A stretch of DNA of 23,969 nucleotides from JANNMJ01 sp031397815 (GTDB taxonomy: Bacteria > Bacteroidota > Bacteroidia > Cytophagales > Hymenobacteraceae), in the NCBI GenBank assembly GCA_031397815.1, contig JANNMJ010000201.1, positions 1 to 23,969 of the forward strand. Direction: 5' to 3'. This document shows positions 1-7,346 of this stretch, piece after piece. The translations under genes and the position numbers were made by a program. The notes beneath the pieces were generated by a model. It worked only from the letters and a program-made list of their open reading frames with translations. It had not been told where the DNA came from and made no database searches. How positions within the stretch are numbered: position 1 is the first letter of the stretch; every line of letters starts with the position of its first letter.

Positions 1-31
1 GACGCCATCTCTGAGACAGAGCTGGCCACGC
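1..31 (-). repeat. Dispersed intergenic repeat, copy A
   Basis: The reverse complement of this segment matches positions 5258-5288 at 29 of 31 bases. The core is a small dyad, CTCTG-TCT-CAGAG. Frame 1 is open from the window edge to a stop at 130-132, but because the same DNA recurs in a clearly intergenic place I treat it as a repeat and not as the tail of a gene. The copy may extend beyond the window edge. Confidence 0.6.
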
Positions 32-220
32 GCAATGAGATGCCCGACTACGAGAGTCGCGCAATTCGCCATCAGGCTCAATCAAACGTTTCCAATCCCG
101 CACGATTCACGTATGATTCAGGTGACCCCTGAGGGCTAAACCCCGCGCCGTGCCGACTTTTGCACCCTAGTCGCCCCAAGCTCGTCTCGTCCCGTCTCTT
201 TCGTCCCGTTCCCCTCGTCC
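32..220. other. Upstream region of the FkbM methyltransferase gene
   Basis: No convincing gene is seen here. The sequence GACTTTTG at 155-162 resembles the Bacteroidota -7 element TAnnTTTG in its 3' half and could serve the gene starting at 221. The last 40 bases before that gene are pyrimidine-rich with the tetranucleotide CGTC or CGTT repeated. There is no Shine-Dalgarno motif. Confidence 0.3.
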
Positions 221-991
221 GTGAAACTACTTCGTCTGTTACTTGAAGATACCCTTGGCTTTGAAGGCTATCTGCGGTTCATCAGTCGCGCTTATTTGCG
301 GCTGACGGGGCTGGGGTGGGGGCGGAGCAAGTATCCGGAGCTGTTTTTTCTTGAGAAGCTGATCCGGCCGGGCTTCGTCTGCCTCGATATCGGCGCGAAC
401 CTCGGCTACTACTCCGTCGCCCTCTCGCGGTTAGCCGGCGAAGACGGCCGGGTACTCGCCGTCGAGCCGATTCCGCTCTTTCAGCGCATCTGGCGCGAAA
501 ACGTGCGCCTCTCCGGACGTGCCAACCTGACGCTTCTACCGTTCGCCCTCGGCGCCGAAGAAGGCGGCACCGTGCAGATGGGCACCCCCACCCGTCAAGG
601 GCGGCTCCACCACGGGATGACGAAAATCACCTCGTCAGGCGCCCCCACGGAGAAGTTCGCGAAGACCTACCAAGTGCCGATTCGGCAGCCCGACCGCCTG
701 CTCGCCGACGTCCCGCGCCTCGATTTCGTGAAGTGCGACGTCGAAGGCTACGAGCACGTCGTGTTCGCGAACCTCACCCAAACGCTCCGCCGGTGCCGTC
801 CGCTCATTCAAACCGAGCTGAATGGCGCCGCCAACCGCCGCTCCGTGGCCGAGCTGCTGTTCGGACTGGGTTACGAAGCGTGCGTCCTCGACCCCACCGG
901 CACCGCCCTCGTGCCGTGCCCGCAAGAGCAGCTTCTCAGCGCCACCGCTCCGGAGCCGACGGGCGATTTCTACTTCCGCCTGCCCGCGTAA
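221..991 (+). CDS. FkbM-family SAM-dependent methyltransferase
   Basis: The protein has 256 residues and reads from a GTG start. It carries a class I methyltransferase core: SAM-binding motif I DIGANLGYYS at 56-65, the acidic end of strand 2 as VEP at 81-83, and the FkbM hallmark KCDVEGYE at 171-178. FkbM-type enzymes usually O-methylate sugars or polyketide-like products; the substrate cannot be read from sequence. No signal peptide is visible, so a cytosolic enzyme is likely. The length is typical for the family and the domain is complete. No glycan or polyketide cluster is visible on the downstream side, so its pathway is open. The family call is secure and the function is generic. Confidence 0.88.
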   Translation: MKLLRLLLEDTLGFEGYLRFISRAYLRLTGLGWGRSKYPELFFLEKLIRPGFVCLDIGANLGYYSVALSRLAGEDGRVLAVEPIPLFQRIWRENVRLSGRANLTLLPFALGAEEGGTVQMGTPTRQGRLHHGMTKITSSGAPTEKFAKTYQVPIRQPDRLLADVPRLDFVKCDVEGYEHVVFANLTQTLRRCRPLIQTELNGAANRRSVAELLFGLGYEACVLDPTGTALVPCPQEQLLSATAPEPTGDFYFRLPA

Positions 992-1096
992 CCGCACCCC
1001 GGCGCCGTACTTTCTGTGCCGTTCTGACAGGCCCGGCCAACCGTGCGCGGTGTTTGTTCGTCTAGAAGTCGCGGCATGCGCCGCAGATTGTGCGTT

Positions 1097-1369
1097 ATGA
1101 CTTACCTGCTGATCTTCTTCGCGCTGGTGTTGGTGTTGCGGCAAGTGTTGCCGTGGCTCCTGCGCTTGCTGGTCGGGCGGCTCTTCCGAGCCGCTACCGG
1201 CGGCGCGGCGCCCGGCTCCGGCGGTGGCCCCCAAGCCAGCCGCGCATCCGGCAGCGCCCGCCCCGACGGCCGCGTGCGCGTTGAGTACGTGCCGCCTCGC
1301 CCCAAGCGCCAACCACGCCCCGAAGGGTATCGGGGCGGCGAGTATGTTGATTTTGAGGAAGTGAGGTAG
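1097..1369 (+). CDS. DUF4834 family small membrane protein
   Basis: This is a 90-residue protein. I chose the ATG at 1097 because it places a hydrophobic segment at the N-terminus (MTYLLIFFALVLVLRQVLPW, residues 1-20), as DUF4834 proteins have; an upstream in-frame start at 1043 would add an arginine-rich stretch with no likeness to the family. After the membrane segment comes a Gly/Ala/Ser/Pro-rich linker. It then ends in the family signature: RVRVEYVPP in the second half and GEYVDFEEVR at the very C-terminus. DUF4834 is restricted to Bacteroidota and has no known function. The tail probably sits in the cytoplasm. Confidence 0.8.
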   Translation: MTYLLIFFALVLVLRQVLPWLLRLLVGRLFRAATGGAAPGSGGGPQASRASGSARPDGRVRVEYVPPRPKRQPRPEGYRGGEYVDFEEVR

Positions 1370-1420
1370 GGGGGAGGAGATGTGAGGATGAGGGAGACGT
1401 GAGGATGTGCCGTCTCTGTA
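1368..1420 (+). repeat. Purine-rich GATGTGAGGATG-type repeat
   Basis: Immediately after the TAG of the DUF4834 gene there is a G-run followed by GGAGATGTGAGGATG and then GACGTGAGGATGTG. The same motif follows the stop codon of the aminotransferase gene at about 18246, also beginning with a run of G right at the stop. This makes it a dispersed intergenic repeat and not chance composition. Confidence 0.5.
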
Positions 1421-1438
1421 GGTAAAGCCAAGCTTTGA

Positions 1439-1975
1439 ATGAACCCGCCTCTGCGTCCGCCTTTCGCCACTTATCCGACGCTGTACACGCCGCGCTTGGT
1501 GATGCGCGAGCTGACGCTGGCCGACGTGCCGCAGATTCTGCCGATCTCGTTCTTTCGGGGGAAGGCGGCTGGTTCACTGGCGGAGGCGGAGCAGATGCAA
1601 CGACTGATTCGGGAGGAATATGAGAGCGGAAGCCTGCTGCATTGGGGGCTGACGTTGGGTGCGGACGGGCCGGTAATCGGGACGAGCGGTTTCTACCGCA
1701 GCTTCAAGCCCGAAACCCCCGACGAGGCCGAGATCGGGTACGTGCTGCTCCCGGCTTTTCAGGGGCAGGGCTTCGCGACGGAAGCCGTGGAAGCGATGGT
1801 GGAGTATGGATTCACGCGCCTCGGCCTGCGCCGCATCTGCGCCTTCACCGGCCCCGACAATGCCGCGTCGCACGGCGTCCTGCGGCGGGCGGGCTTCGCG
1901 GAGCTGACGCACGACAAGCCGCTCGAATTCCGGAAATTCGGTCGGGAAGCCCCGGGGGCGGTCGCTTCGGAATAA
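1439..1975 (+). CDS. GNAT family N-acetyltransferase (RimJ/RimL-like)
   Basis: The protein has 178 residues. It begins with the usual strand 1 of RimJ/RimL-type acetyltransferases (TPRLVMRELTLADV, 17-30). The acetyl-CoA pyrophosphate-binding loop is QGQGFAT at 108-114, preceded by EIGYVLLPAF. The C-terminal motif PDNAASHGVLRRAGF (139-153) is the conserved N-A-S-x-x-V-L-x-x-x-G-F block of the Acetyltransf_3 group. Such enzymes transfer acetyl from acetyl-CoA to an amino group of a protein N-terminus or small molecule; the substrate is not evident. TTTG lies only two bases before the ATG, so any promoter there would give a leaderless transcript or the true start is slightly further in. Confidence 0.88.
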   Translation: MNPPLRPPFATYPTLYTPRLVMRELTLADVPQILPISFFRGKAAGSLAEAEQMQRLIREEYESGSLLHWGLTLGADGPVIGTSGFYRSFKPETPDEAEIGYVLLPAFQGQGFATEAVEAMVEYGFTRLGLRRICAFTGPDNAASHGVLRRAGFAELTHDKPLEFRKFGREAPGAVASE

Positions 1976-2014
1976 GGCGTTCGGCGTCGAGCGGCGAAAG
2001 AGGGTTTTTCGGCT

Positions 2015-2022
2015 GACCTTTG
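2015..2022 (+). promoter_or_regulatory. Possible -7 element ahead of yfhO-like gene
   Basis: GACCTTTG matches TAnnTTTG at seven of eight positions, counting the two n, and lies 7 bases before the ATG at 2030. No TTG box is seen at the expected distance upstream. If used it would leave almost no 5' leader. Confidence 0.25.
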
Positions 2023-2029
2023 TAACCGT

Positions 2030-4597
2030 ATGACCGCAACCTCGTCTGCTCCGCCCGTCCAGCCGTTTGTCGCCAATGCCGGCGCGGCGCCATTTTCCTT
2101 CGGTCGCCACGTGCTGCCGCATCTGCTGGCGGTGCTGGCGCTGCTGCTGCTCGTCGTGATCTACTTCTCGCCGATCTTCTTCGATCACAAGACCCTCGTG
2201 CAGAGCGACGTTCTGCAGTTCCAAGGCAGTGCCCGCGAGATCATGCAGTGGAAGGAGCAGCACGGCCACGAGCCGCTCTGGACGAACACGATGTTCGGCG
2301 GAATGCCCGCGTACTTGATTCTGACGCACTTTCCGGGCGATTTATCGCAGTACCTCGTCAAGCTTTTCACGCTGGGGCTGCCCACGGCGGCGGGCAATAT
2401 TTTCTGCGCGCTGGTATGTGCTTACGCGCTGTTCGTGGCCCTCGGAATGCGCTGGTGGATGGCGATTGGCGGCGCCATTGCGCTCGGCTTCTCCTCGTAT
2501 AACCTCATTATTCTCGAAGCGGGGCACAATACCAAGTCGTTCGCGCTGGCGTATGCGCCGCTGGTTATCGGCGGCGTTCTGGTAGCGTTTCGGCGGAATC
2601 GGTGGCTGGGCGCGGCGCTGCTCGCGCTCGGACTGGCGATGAACGTCCGCTCGAATCACTTGCAGATTACGTTCTATCTGTTGATTCTGCTGGCGGTGTT
2701 TTTTGTGGTCGAGTTCATCGGCGCGCTGCGCGAGAAGCGGCTGGGCGCCTTCGTGAGCACGAGCGCCCTGCTGGGCGTAGCGGCGCTGGTAGCCGTAGGA
2801 ATTAGCTTCGGACGCCTCTACACCACGGCCACGTACTCCAAGTATTCCATCCGCGGGAAAAGTGAGCTGACGACTGCCGCGCCCACCGCTCCCGGTCAAG
2901 CCCCCGCCACGCCAACGCAAGAAACCGGCTCCGGCCTCGACCGCGATTACGCTTTCGGGTGGAGCTACGGCGTCGGGGAGACGCTGACGCTCCTCGTGCC
3001 CGATTTCTACGGCGGCGCCAGCACCCACGCCTTGGATAAGAGCAGCGCCACCGCCACCGCCCTGCGCGGGCTGGGTGTCGGGGAAGCGCAGCTCGACCAA
3101 TATCTTCAGAGCCTGCCGCTTTATTGGGGCGCGCAGCCGTTCACGAGCGGTCCGGTTTACATCGGCGCGGTCGTGGTTTTCCTCTTCATCCTCGGCCTGT
3201 TCGTGGTGGAGCGGCGCTTGGCAGTGTGGCTGCTGGTAGCGTCGGTGCTTGGGATGATGCTGGCGTGGGGGAAGAATTTTGAAGCGTTCAATTACTTCGT
3301 TTTCGACTATTTCCCCGGCTACAACAAGTTCCGCGCGGTGGCGATGGCCCTCGTGATTCCGCAGCTCGCGATGCCCGTGCTCGCGCTGTTGGCCGCGTGG
3401 CGGATGGTCGGAAGTCCGGCGGAAACCCTTGTTGGGCCGACGCTCCTGCCCGGCGGCGGCACCCGCCAAACGGCGCTGATGCGGGCTGTTTACGCAACCG
3501 GCGGCCTGCTGGCCTTCGCCCTTCTGGTGGCCCTCGTAGCCGACCCAACCACGGCGTCCGACGCGCAGCTCGCGAAACAGGGCTTCCCCGTATCAGCCAT
3601 CGTAGCCGACCGCAGCGCGATGGCGCGCGGCGACGTTTTCCGCTCGCTCTTCTTCGTGGTGGCGGCGGCAGCGGCGCTCTACTTCTTTCTGCGCGGTAAG
3701 CTCGGCGCGCGCACGGCCGGACTGGCGCTCAGCGCGCTGCTGCTCATCGACTTGTGGGGCGTGGACAAGCGCTACGTCAACAGCACCGATTTCAAGGAGA
3801 ACGTCTCCCAAGAACACTTCCAGCCGACTCCCGCCGACCTTCAGATTCAGCAGGACAAAGGCATTTACCGTGTTTTGAACCTCGGCAACCCCTTCAACGA
3901 TGGCCGGACGAGCTATTTCCACTTCTCCATCGGCGGTTACCACGGCGCCAAGCTGCGGCGCTATCAGGATGTAATCGACCGGCAGCTTTCGGGGCCAAAC
4001 GGCTCGAAAAAGCTCGATATGCTCAACACGCGCTACCTGATTCCGCGTGAGCCGAACCAGCCGGTGCAGCGCAACCCCGGCGCGCTCGGCAACGCGTGGC
4101 TGATTCGGGAAGTGAAAACCGTGCAGAATCCCGATCAGGAGATGGCCGCCCTCACCACCCTCGACCCCGCCACTACGGCCGTCGTCGACGCCGGGAAATT
4201 CCCCGATGTGAAGGCGGGCGCCATCGACCCCGGCGCCGGGGCCATCAGCCTGACGAGTTACGAACCCGAAAAGCTCACCTACGCGGCCAACCTCACGAAC
4301 CCCGCCGTAGCCGTCTTCTCCGAGATTTACTACGCCGACGGCTGGAACGCCTACCTCGACGGCAAGCCCGCGCCGTATTTCCGCGCTAACTACCTGTTGC
4401 GGGCGATGCAGCTCCCGGCCGGTCAGCACACGGTAGAGTTCCGGTTCGAACCGAAGGAATACGCCATCGGCAACACCATTTCGCTGATTTCTTCCATCCT
4501 GCTCGTGCTCCTCATCGGCGCGGCGGGTTGGCTGGGTTGGAAGCAGCGCGGCACGATGCCGCAAGCGGTCGGCGCGGGCTTGGGCGCAGGCCGATGA
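2030..4597 (+). CDS. YfhO-like polytopic membrane protein
   Basis: This is an 855-residue protein. A first membrane segment (about 28-52) is followed by the conserved luminal-type region SDVLQFQGSAREIMQW (59-74) and NTMFGGMPAYL (86-96), then many hydrophobic segments between about 120 and 460 and again near 490-570. A Thr/Pro/Ala-rich linker lies at about 281-300. The C-terminal soluble part contains the Bacteroidota YfhO hallmark YADGWNAYLDG (768-778) and LPAGQHTVEFRF, and a last membrane segment (about 813-837) follows. The fold resembles GT-C glycosyltransferase-type membrane proteins, and YfhO in Firmicutes is linked to lipoteichoic acid glycosylation; the Bacteroidota role is unproven. 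Its stop overlaps the next start, so the two genes are co-translated. Confidence 0.85.
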   Translation: MTATSSAPPVQPFVANAGAAPFSFGRHVLPHLLAVLALLLLVVIYFSPIFFDHKTLVQSDVLQFQGSAREIMQWKEQHGHEPLWTNTMFGGMPAYLILTHFPGDLSQYLVKLFTLGLPTAAGNIFCALVCAYALFVALGMRWWMAIGGAIALGFSSYNLIILEAGHNTKSFALAYAPLVIGGVLVAFRRNRWLGAALLALGLAMNVRSNHLQITFYLLILLAVFFVVEFIGALREKRLGAFVSTSALLGVAALVAVGISFGRLYTTATYSKYSIRGKSELTTAAPTAPGQAPATPTQETGSGLDRDYAFGWSYGVGETLTLLVPDFYGGASTHALDKSSATATALRGLGVGEAQLDQYLQSLPLYWGAQPFTSGPVYIGAVVVFLFILGLFVVERRLAVWLLVASVLGMMLAWGKNFEAFNYFVFDYFPGYNKFRAVAMALVIPQLAMPVLALLAAWRMVGSPAETLVGPTLLPGGGTRQTALMRAVYATGGLLAFALLVALVADPTTASDAQLAKQGFPVSAIVADRSAMARGDVFRSLFFVVAAAAALYFFLRGKLGARTAGLALSALLLIDLWGVDKRYVNSTDFKENVSQEHFQPTPADLQIQQDKGIYRVLNLGNPFNDGRTSYFHFSIGGYHGAKLRRYQDVIDRQLSGPNGSKKLDMLNTRYLIPREPNQPVQRNPGALGNAWLIREVKTVQNPDQEMAALTTLDPATTAVVDAGKFPDVKAGAIDPGAGAISLTSYEPEKLTYAANLTNPAVAVFSEIYYADGWNAYLDGKPAPYFRANYLLRAMQLPAGQHTVEFRFEPKEYAIGNTISLISSILLVLLIGAAGWLGWKQRGTMPQAVGAGLGAGR

Positions 4598-5223
4598 TCC
4601 GGCTATTGCGGGCAGTGCTGCCGGGCCTGTTGCTCGCGGCGGGGCTGCTGTGGCTCTGGAACCGTACGGCGGCGCCGGAAAACTGGCTCAGCAAGCTCCT
4701 TCACCACGAGCCGACGGTGGAAGTGACCCACCAAACGGTCCTCAAAGCCGTGGAAGATTTGGGCAAGCTGGAGCTGGTGCGCTACCAGTTCCGCGATGTG
4801 GTAGAATACACCGAGCGCGGCTTGGTGGTGGACGATAAGCTCGCGCTCATCGTGGCCGGAGAAGCCGTCGGCTGCCTCGATTTACGGAAAGTGAAGGCCC
4901 AAGACGTAGTGCTACAAGGCGATTCCGTCGTCCGCATCACGCTCCCCGCCCCCGAGCTGTGCTACTATAAAGTAGACCATCGGAAATCGAAAGTCTTCCA
5001 AAAAGACACCTTCTTCTTCTCCGACGACGCCGCCCTCGTCGATAAAGCCTACCGCTACGCGGATGCGCAAGTGCGGCGGGCGGCGCTCAATTCCGGCATC
5101 CTCGCCCAAACCCAAGCCAACGCCGACAAGATTCTCGTGCCCCTGCTGACCAAGCTCAGCGGGCGGCGGGTGGTGATTGTGCAGCCGTTAAGCGTTCCGG
5201 CGCGGGAGCGGGTGAAGCAGTAA
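4594..5223 (+). CDS. DUF4230 domain membrane-anchored protein
   Basis: The protein has 209 residues. The ATG at 4594 overlaps the TGA of the preceding gene (ATGA), pointing to translational coupling, and puts an uncleaved signal anchor at residues 5-22 (LRAVLPGLLLAAGLLW). The remaining part matches DUF4230: LGKLELVRYQF (56-66), VAGEAVGCLDLRKV (87-100) and ITLPAPELCYYKVD (115-128), followed by a predicted helical region (145-190). The domain probably lies outside the inner membrane. Function of the family is unknown. The tight pairing with the YfhO-like protein suggests a shared envelope task, which is inference. An in-frame upstream start at 4528 would overlap the neighbour by 70 bases and was rejected. 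Confidence 0.83.
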   Translation: MIRLLRAVLPGLLLAAGLLWLWNRTAAPENWLSKLLHHEPTVEVTHQTVLKAVEDLGKLELVRYQFRDVVEYTERGLVVDDKLALIVAGEAVGCLDLRKVKAQDVVLQGDSVVRITLPAPELCYYKVDHRKSKVFQKDTFFFSDDAALVDKAYRYADAQVRRAALNSGILAQTQANADKILVPLLTKLSGRRVVIVQPLSVPARERVKQ

Positions 5224-5257
5224 TTCGCCTAACCGGGGGTAGCCCACCAAGCTTGAA

Positions 5258-5288
5258 GCGTGGCAAGCTCTGTCTCAGAGATGGTGTC
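5258..5288 (+). repeat. Dispersed intergenic repeat, copy B
   Basis: This segment matches the reverse complement of 1-31 at 29 of 31 bases and carries the same CTCTG-TCT-CAGAG dyad. It lies 34 bases after the DUF4230 stop, in DNA with no gene. Confidence 0.65.
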
Positions 5289-5328
5289 AAAAGGTCGTCA
5301 ATTGGCGAATCAACGCCATACGGAAGGC

Positions 5329-5356
5329 GTAGGGGCGCGGCCTTGTGCCCGCCCGC
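5329..5356 (+). repeat. REP-like palindrome with 5' GTAG, copy 1
   Basis: The unit begins GTAGGGGCG and continues with GGCCTTGTGCCCGCCC. It differs from the reverse complement of 5914-5940 by a single extra base. The core is a G/C stem around a CTTGT loop. A 5' GTAG followed by an imperfect palindrome is the arrangement described for REP elements mobilised by RAYT (Y1) transposases. Confidence 0.65.
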
Positions 5357-5412
5357 ATGTGGCTGGGCACCCTTACCGTGTTTTATACCCCTTCCTCTTC
5401 CAGACTGGGGAC

Positions 5413-5871
5413 TTATTTCAACACTTCCTCAGTCGCGTCGCGCGCCAAATCTGATTCGTAGCCTTTACTCGCCAGATAGGCGAGAATCTTCGCTTTCTTC
5501 TTGAGCGGATTCGGTTCGGCGGCTACGGAGCGGGCTTTTTTCTCGGCTAGGCCGAGGAGATTCTCCCAGTATTTATCGGGGTCGATTTCGCTCATTCCCG
5601 CCCGAATACAGTATTCTGAGAGCTTTTGCTCGCGCAAACCCTGTTGCAATAACCGCCGTCCCCAGCGGCGGGCGGCGTATTTGCCGCGCACGTAAGATCG
5701 GGCGTACCGCTCTTCGTCAATGAACTTCTGGGTAATCATCTCGACTACCAGCTCCTCAATCTCATCGGGTTCCAGCTCCCATTCGGCCGCTTTCTCGCGA
5801 ACCTGATGCTGCGTCCGCTCCTGATACGCACAGTAAGCGGCAGCCTTGACGAGCGCTTGCTTGTAGGTCAT
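5413..5871 (-). CDS. recX: RecX family recombination regulator
   Basis: The protein has 152 residues. The ATG at 5871 starts MTYKQALVKAAAYCAYQERT, a typical opening helix of RecX; an upstream in-frame ATG would add a proline-rich stretch encoded largely by a repeat, so I rejected it. The family signature FIDEERYARSYVRGK lies at 50-64, followed by GRRLLQQGLREQKLS (71-85) and C-terminal helices with ILAYLASKGYESDLA. RecX binds RecA filaments and limits strand exchange. recA is not in this window, so the two are unlinked here. The gene is bracketed by two inverted REP-like palindromes, about 60 bases after its stop and 43 bases before its start. Confidence 0.87.
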   Translation of the reverse strand: MTYKQALVKAAAYCAYQERTQHQVREKAAEWELEPDEIEELVVEMITQKFIDEERYARSYVRGKYAARRWGRRLLQQGLREQKLSEYCIRAGMSEIDPDKYWENLLGLAEKKARSVAAEPNPLKKKAKILAYLASKGYESDLARDATEEVLK

Positions 5872-5913
5872 AGGAGAAGGAGTCGGGATAGGATAGGGGC
5901 GAAAATGTGGGGC

Positions 5914-5940
5914 GCGGGCGGGCACAAGGCCCGCCCCTAC
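5914..5940 (-). repeat. REP-like palindrome, copy 2 (inverted)
   Basis: Read on the minus strand it starts GTAGGGGCGGGCCTTGTGCC and forms a perfect 8-bp stem GGGCGGGC/GCCCGCCC around the loop CTTGT. It is the inverted counterpart of 5329-5356, and recX lies between the two. Confidence 0.68.
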
Positions 5941-5984
5941 AGCAGTCTATTACGGGGGCTGTAAGAGGCGCTTTGGATGTTCCT

Positions 5985-7232
5985 CTAAATCAACAGCCCA
6001 GCCAGCGTGGCGCTCAAGTAGCTAGCCAGAGTGCCACAAATCAGGGCTTTGAAGCCGAGGCGGGCGAGGTCGGCGCGGCGCGAAGGCGCTAGCTCCCCGA
6101 TGCCGCCGACTTGAATGGCAATCGACGAGAAGTTAGCAAATCCGCAGAGCGCGAACGTCACAATCGTGAGGCCTTTCGGCGTGAGGGCTTGCGGCGTTTT
6201 CTGGAGCGTGGTGAGGTCGAGGTACGCCACGAACTCATTGAGTACCATCTTAGTACCCATCAATGAGCCGGCCGTGGTGATGTCTTGCGACGGTACGCCC
6301 ATCGCCCACGCAAACCCCGCGAAGAGGTAGCCGAGAATCAGTTTCAGGCTCAATTGCGGAAAACCCATCAACCCGCCGACCGCGCCGAGCAGGTAGTTCA
6401 CGAGCGCAATCAGGGCGATGAAGCCGATGAGCATCGCAATCACGTTGAACCCGACTTTCAGGCCGTCCGACGCGCCGTGCGAGATCGCATCCACGAGGTT
6501 CGCGTTCTGCTTCTTAATGTCGAGCTTCACGGTGCCTTTCGTCTCGGAAACTTCCGTTTCCGGCCACACGATTTTCGAGATGACCAGCGCGCCCGGCGCC
6601 GCCATCAGACTGGCTGCCAGTAAGTAAGGCGCCGGTACGCCGAGCGCGATGTACACCGCCATCACGCCCCCCGCGATACACGCCATCGAGCCGGCCATCG
6701 ACGCGAGCAACTCGCTCATCGTCATCCCCGGCAGGTACGGCTTGATCATAATCTGCGCTTCCACCTGCCCCACAAACGCCGACGCTACGTTGCTCAGCGC
6801 TTCCGAGCCGCTTACGCCCATCAGCCAATGCACGCCGCGCGCAATCACGGCCACCACGCGCTGCATCAGCCCAATATGGTACGCGACGCTCACGAGGACG
6901 GCGACGAAAATAATCGTCGGAATAATATTGAAGAAAAAGACGAACGTGTTGTTCTCGCCGAACGCCTTCGCCATTACCTCGTTGTTCACGAGCGGCCCGA
7001 ACACGAATGCCGCACCTTCCTTCGAGAAATCGAGAATCTTAGTGATGCCAGCTCCCAAAGTCTGAAACAGGCGCTGCCCAAACGGCACTTTCAGGATGAA
7101 CACGGCGAGCGCAACCTGAATCGCCAACCCCGTCCCGACGAGACGGTAGTTGATTGCGCGGCGGTTGTTAGACAGCAAAAAGGCCAGGCCCAGAATGAGC
7201 ACGATGCCCAGTAGGCCGGTGAAACGTTGCAT
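5985..7232 (-). CDS. Concentrative nucleoside transporter (CNT/NupC family)
   Basis: The protein has 415 residues, the usual size for bacterial CNT carriers. It is hydrophobic throughout with several clear membrane helices, starting with TGLLGIVLILGLAFLL (5-20). Three CNT motifs are present: GQVEA (155-159), which contributes nucleoside contacts in the first re-entrant hairpin; LNEFVAY (331-337); and CGFANFSSIAIQVGGIGELAP (363-383). CNT proteins import nucleosides across the inner membrane using a sodium or proton gradient. Which ion and which nucleosides are used cannot be decided from sequence. It is transcribed away from the outer-membrane protein gene end and appears to be a single-gene unit with a -7-like box 55 bases upstream. 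Confidence 0.92.
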   Translation of the reverse strand: MQRFTGLLGIVLILGLAFLLSNNRRAINYRLVGTGLAIQVALAVFILKVPFGQRLFQTLGAGITKILDFSKEGAAFVFGPLVNNEVMAKAFGENNTFVFFFNIIPTIIFVAVLVSVAYHIGLMQRVVAVIARGVHWLMGVSGSEALSNVASAFVGQVEAQIMIKPYLPGMTMSELLASMAGSMACIAGGVMAVYIALGVPAPYLLAASLMAAPGALVISKIVWPETEVSETKGTVKLDIKKQNANLVDAISHGASDGLKVGFNVIAMLIGFIALIALVNYLLGAVGGLMGFPQLSLKLILGYLFAGFAWAMGVPSQDITTAGSLMGTKMVLNEFVAYLDLTTLQKTPQALTPKGLTIVTFALCGFANFSSIAIQVGGIGELAPSRRADLARLGFKALICGTLASYLSATLAGLLI

Positions 7233-7286
7233 AAAACGGCAGAGACGGGGACAGGAAAGTGCCCCGCATCAACGTGCGCGGCTGCC

Positions 7287-7294
7287 CAAAGATA
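7287..7294 (-). promoter_or_regulatory. -7 element candidate for the CNT transporter gene
   Basis: On the minus strand the sequence is TATCTTTG, a full match to TAnnTTTG. It would give a 5' leader of about 45-50 bases. No clear TTG box is seen upstream of it, so support is partial. Confidence 0.35.
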
Positions 7295-7346
7295 GGGGCG
7301 CCGATTTTGTGCCCCGACCGCGCGGGTTACAGGCGCGCCGCCATCG

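Noticed and set aside
1..132. Open frame 1 from the window edge, possible tail of a gene
   Set aside because: The first 31 bases recur in intergenic DNA at 5258-5288, the residues match no family, and frame 2 is open over the same stretch.
2342..3469. Long open frame on the minus strand inside the yfhO-like gene (also 3593-4564 minus)
   Set aside because: These are Arg/Glu/Gln/His-rich mirror frames of a GC-rich coding strand; they resemble no protein family, and the plus-strand gene has clear domains.
7295..7315. GGGGC...GCCCC dyad before the CNT gene as another REP copy
   Set aside because: It shares GGGGCG and GTGCCC with the REP-like family, but lacks GTAG and most of the stem, so the likeness may be chance.
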